Origin: Brachybacterium epidermidis
Lineage (GTDB): Bacteria > Actinomycetota > Actinomycetes > Actinomycetales > Dermabacteraceae
Length of the DNA stretch: 64,000 bases
Assembly: GCF_015209585.1 (NCBI RefSeq)
Contig: NZ_JADEYR010000001.1
Span: forward strand, 124,001-188,000
Direction of reading: 5' to 3'
Below are positions 61,642-64,000 of this stretch, in pieces. The position numbers and the translations under genes were made by a program. Numbering within the stretch: the first letter of the stretch is position 1; each line of letters starts with the position of its first letter. The notes below the pieces were generated by a model that was given only the letters and a program-made list of their open reading frames with translations, did no database searches and was not told where the DNA came from.

Positions 61642-62595
61642 ATGGGCATCGACGATGATCTCGACCCCGGGGAGGGCACCGCTCTGAACCCCCAGGAGCT
61701 GCTGGGGCTGGACGAGCTGCTGGAGCAGTCGCAGCGCGGCAGCGAGGCCGACGACCTGCGCGAACTGCGCGCCTTCCTCACCCGACTGCCGATGCTCGGT
61801 CCCTACAACGCCGCTCTCGTGCAGCTGCAGCGTCCCGGCGCCCACTACGTGGCCTCCCGCAGCGTGTGGGCCCGCGAGTTCCACCGCCGCGTGCTGCCCG
61901 GGGCCAGGCCCCTCATCATCCTGCGGCCCTTCGGGCCGGTGGACCTGGTGTACGACATCGCCGACACCGACGGACAGCCCGTCCCGGAGGGCGCCCTCGC
62001 CCCCTTCCGCATCGACGGTCCGATCACCGAGGAGGGCCTGACCGCGTTCACCTCCCTGCTGCCCAAGGCCGGTGTCCTCTACCGAGAGGAGGCCGTCGGC
62101 TCGCAGCTCGCCGGGACCGTCGAGCCGATCGATCCGCCGCTCACGCGCGAGGGCGCCCGCCGCTCCGTCCCCCTGCGGCACGCCGTGGTGGTCAGCTCCC
62201 AGCTGGACCCCACGGCCCGCCTGGTGACGGCGTTCCACGAACTCGGGCACGTGTTCGCCAGGCATCTCGAGCACCGCACGGAGTCCACGGTGCGGCCCGG
62301 CAGGCCATTGGACCTGCACAGCCGCGAGTTCGAGGCGGAGATCGTGGCCTGGCTGCTCGCCGCGCGGCTCGGCATCGACTCACCCGCCGGGGAGTACCTG
62401 GCGGGCTATGTGGAGGCCGACGGCACCGTGCCGCCCTTCTCCCTGCAGGCAGTGGTCTCGGCCGCCGGCAGGATCGAGTCGATGGCCGGAGGGCTCGCCC
62501 AGCTGGCTCGGCTGCTGCGCACCGGACAGACCATCACGGACTCCCCGGCCCACGGCCCGCACCAGGAGGAGCTGGACCTCGGCGCGTGGGCATGA
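61642..62595 (+). CDS. ImmA/IrrE- or ArdC-like zinc metallopeptidase
   Basis: A 317-residue soluble protein. The zincin motif HELGHVFARH has ligands H199 and H203 and catalytic E200; the downstream REFEAEIVAWLLAARLGI gives the third ligand, Glu. The N-terminal half (about 10-150; LPMLGPYNAALVQLQRPGAHYVAS) resembles the region before the peptidase in ArdC-like proteins. No HTH is present. It may cleave a regulator or be a remnant of an anti-restriction function; the role is open. Confidence 0.72.
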   Translation: MGIDDDLDPGEGTALNPQELLGLDELLEQSQRGSEADDLRELRAFLTRLPMLGPYNAALVQLQRPGAHYVASRSVWAREFHRRVLPGARPLIILRPFGPVDLVYDIADTDGQPVPEGALAPFRIDGPITEEGLTAFTSLLPKAGVLYREEAVGSQLAGTVEPIDPPLTREGARRSVPLRHAVVVSSQLDPTARLVTAFHELGHVFARHLEHRTESTVRPGRPLDLHSREFEAEIVAWLLAARLGIDSPAGEYLAGYVEADGTVPPFSLQAVVSAAGRIESMAGGLAQLARLLRTGQTITDSPAHGPHQEELDLGAWA

Positions 62596-62677
62596 CCCCG
62601 CCGGTAATCGAGGAGACACCCACCATCACCAGCGCGGCCGGCACCGCCGAACAGGACGGCGAGCATCAGCCCTTCGA

Positions 62678-64000
62678 TCAGTGCAGCCGCCGGTCCCCGG
62701 GCAGGAGGATGCGCAACCAGTGGTGGCCGTACGCCCCCACCTCCAGGGCGAGCTTGCCTCCCTTGGTGACCTCGTACCGGTCACTGCTGAACAGGTCCAG
62801 CACCCCGGTGCCCTCCTCGACGTCCTCGAGCGTCACCGTGATGGAGGTGGCCTCGGGAGAGAGGTTGTGCACCAGCACGGAGCTCGCGTTGCCGCCGCCG
62901 AAGGGACTCCAGGTGCAGCGGTGGGCCAGAACGGAGGGTGCCTCGTGGTCGAGGACCTCGGCATCGCCCATGCCCACCTCGGGGCACTCACGGTAGCGGC
63001 GGGCCAGCAGGCTCACGAACGACAGCAGCGAGTCGGGGTCGGAGCGCTGGTCCTCGGCATTGACGTGCTCGGGACCGTACCCGCCCCCGGTCAGGGGCGC
63101 GACCAGCCGCGAAGGGGCCACGGTGGAGAAGCCGCCGTTCTTGCCACTGGTCCACTGCATGGGGGAGCGCACCGCGAGCCGACCGGGGATCTCGAGGTTC
63201 TCGCCCATCCCGATCTCCTCGCCGTAGAACAGAACGGGCGTGCCCGGAAGGGCGAACAGCAGTGAGTAGACCATGCGCATCGCCCGCGGGTCCCCGTCCA
63301 CCATCGGGGGCAGTCGACGCCGCAGCCCGCGGTCGTACAGCTGCATGTCCTCCTCGGGCCCGAAGGCGTCGAACACTTCCTGCCGCTCCTGGTCGCTGAG
63401 CTTGTCCAGGGTGAGCTCGTCGTGGTTGCGCACGAAGTTCGCGAACTGGTTGTTGCTGGCAAGCTGCGGGCGGCGCTTCAGGGTGCGCGCCATCTCCGTG
63501 GCGTCCTGTCGGGCCAGGGACAGATACATCCGCTGCATCAGCTCGAAGTCGAACATCATGCTGAGTTCATCGCCGTTCTCGCCGCCGAAGAACTCCATCT
63601 GGTCGGGGTACTCCAGGTTGACCTCGCCCAGCAGCATGGCATCGCCCCGTCGGCGCTTCATGAAGGAGGTCAGCTCGCGCAGGTAGTCGTGGGGGTCGGA
63701 GTAGACGTCGGTCCACTCCTGCGGGATGCCGCGCTCCTGGATGAAGAACGGCACCGCGTCCACCCGGAATCCGTCCATGCCCAGCTGCATCCAGAAGCCG
63801 ACGATCTTGGCGATCTCCTCCTGCACGGCCGGGTTGGCGATGTTGAGGTCGGGCTGCTCGGAGTAGAAGTTGTGCAGGTAGTACTGGCCGGTCCTCTCAT
63901 CGAGGGTCCACAGCGAGTTCTCCGCATCGGGGAACACCACATCCTCGGAGGTGTCCTCGGGCGGATGGTCGCGCCACACGTAGTAGTCGCGGTAGGGGCT
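62678..64000 (-). CDS. Glycoside hydrolase family 13 enzyme (trehalose synthase/alpha-glucosidase type), partial
   Basis: The gene runs past the right edge; 440 residues of the C-terminal part are visible, beginning SPYRDYYVWRDHPP. Catalytic nucleophile Asp in MDGFRVDAVPFF, acid/base Glu in MLLGEVNLEYP and the third Asp in NFVRNHDELTLDKL are present. The final 90 residues are the beta-sandwich domain C. The DYYVWRD and FRVDAVP pattern suits a maltose alpha-D-glucosyltransferase (trehalose synthase) or oligo-alpha-glucosidase; the missing N-terminus prevents a firm choice. Confidence 0.85.
   Translation of the reverse strand, partial: SPYRDYYVWRDHPPEDTSEDVVFPDAENSLWTLDERTGQYYLHNFYSEQPDLNIANPAVQEEIAKIVGFWMQLGMDGFRVDAVPFFIQERGIPQEWTDVYSDPHDYLRELTSFMKRRRGDAMLLGEVNLEYPDQMEFFGGENGDELSMMFDFELMQRMYLSLARQDATEMARTLKRRPQLASNNQFANFVRNHDELTLDKLSDQERQEVFDAFGPEEDMQLYDRGLRRRLPPMVDGDPRAMRMVYSLLFALPGTPVLFYGEEIGMGENLEIPGRLAVRSPMQWTSGKNGGFSTVAPSRLVAPLTGGGYGPEHVNAEDQRSDPDSLLSFVSLLARRYRECPEVGMGDAEVLDHEAPSVLAHRCTWSPFGGGNASSVLVHNLSPEATSITVTLEDVEEGTGVLDLFSSDRYEVTKGGKLALEVGAYGHHWLRILLPGDRRLH

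Overview
The window is high-GC DNA from an actinobacterium. Mycothiol S-conjugate amidase, DUF4307, DUF4245 and DUF3152 proteins and a resuscitation-promoting-factor-like secreted protein all point to Actinomycetota. Gene content and order suggest Micrococcales, perhaps a Brachybacterium/Dermabacteraceae-type organism; that genus-level guess is inference.

Positions 1 to about 33,550 are ordinary chromosome. A cell-wall and housekeeping block (glmM end, coaA, glmS, acpS, nnrE/nnrD fusion, alr, tsaE, tsaB, rimI) runs with 1-4 base overlaps from acpS to tsaB. It is followed by a two-gene ABC exporter, an AI-2E-family permease, then greA, DUF4307, mca, a small membrane gene, a hemolysin-III gene, a Z-isoprenyl diphosphate synthase, phoH and fumC, an order that resembles the one I recall from mycobacteria. 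Next come a PfkB sugar kinase, DUF4245, xseB/xseA, ispH, a von Willebrand membrane protein, a TAXI-type TRAP transporter whose binding-protein gene carries a frameshift, rmuC and ychF.

Positions 33,591 to about 52,500 form an accessory island. A putative defence operon sits directly after ychF: a beta-class DNA methyltransferase, a DEAH helicase, a GHKL ATPase and a small acidic protein. Two of its genes are cut by near-identical 1,706-bp IS1380-family elements. Exact removal of each element plus one 4-bp target duplication (CTAA, TTAA) restores both reading frames. The fourth gene appears truncated beside an IS3 orfA remnant; only the helicase is uninterrupted. A lactate dehydrogenase, a FitA-antitoxin/GNAT fusion ORF, a third, diverged IS copy (duplication CTAG), a Tat-lipoprotein amidotransferase-like protein and a hydrolase follow. 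The island ends with an intact HEPN/nucleotidyltransferase toxin-antitoxin pair flanked by two decayed copies of another nucleotidyltransferase gene.

Positions 52,500 to 64,000 return to chromosomal genes (arfB, mgtE, acyltransferase, DUF3152 protease-like protein, NAD(P)-binding protein, family 5 uracil-DNA glycosylase, Gfo/Idh oxidoreductase with an ABM protein, Rpf-like protein, zinc metallopeptidase, partial GH13 enzyme), with DoxX-like and DUF1349 pseudogenes among them. I saw no rRNA, tRNA or CRISPR array.

The main point of interest is the methyltransferase-helicase-ATPase locus and the way IS elements have broken it. Next is the conserved hairpin in each IS that can mask the transposase ribosome-binding site.
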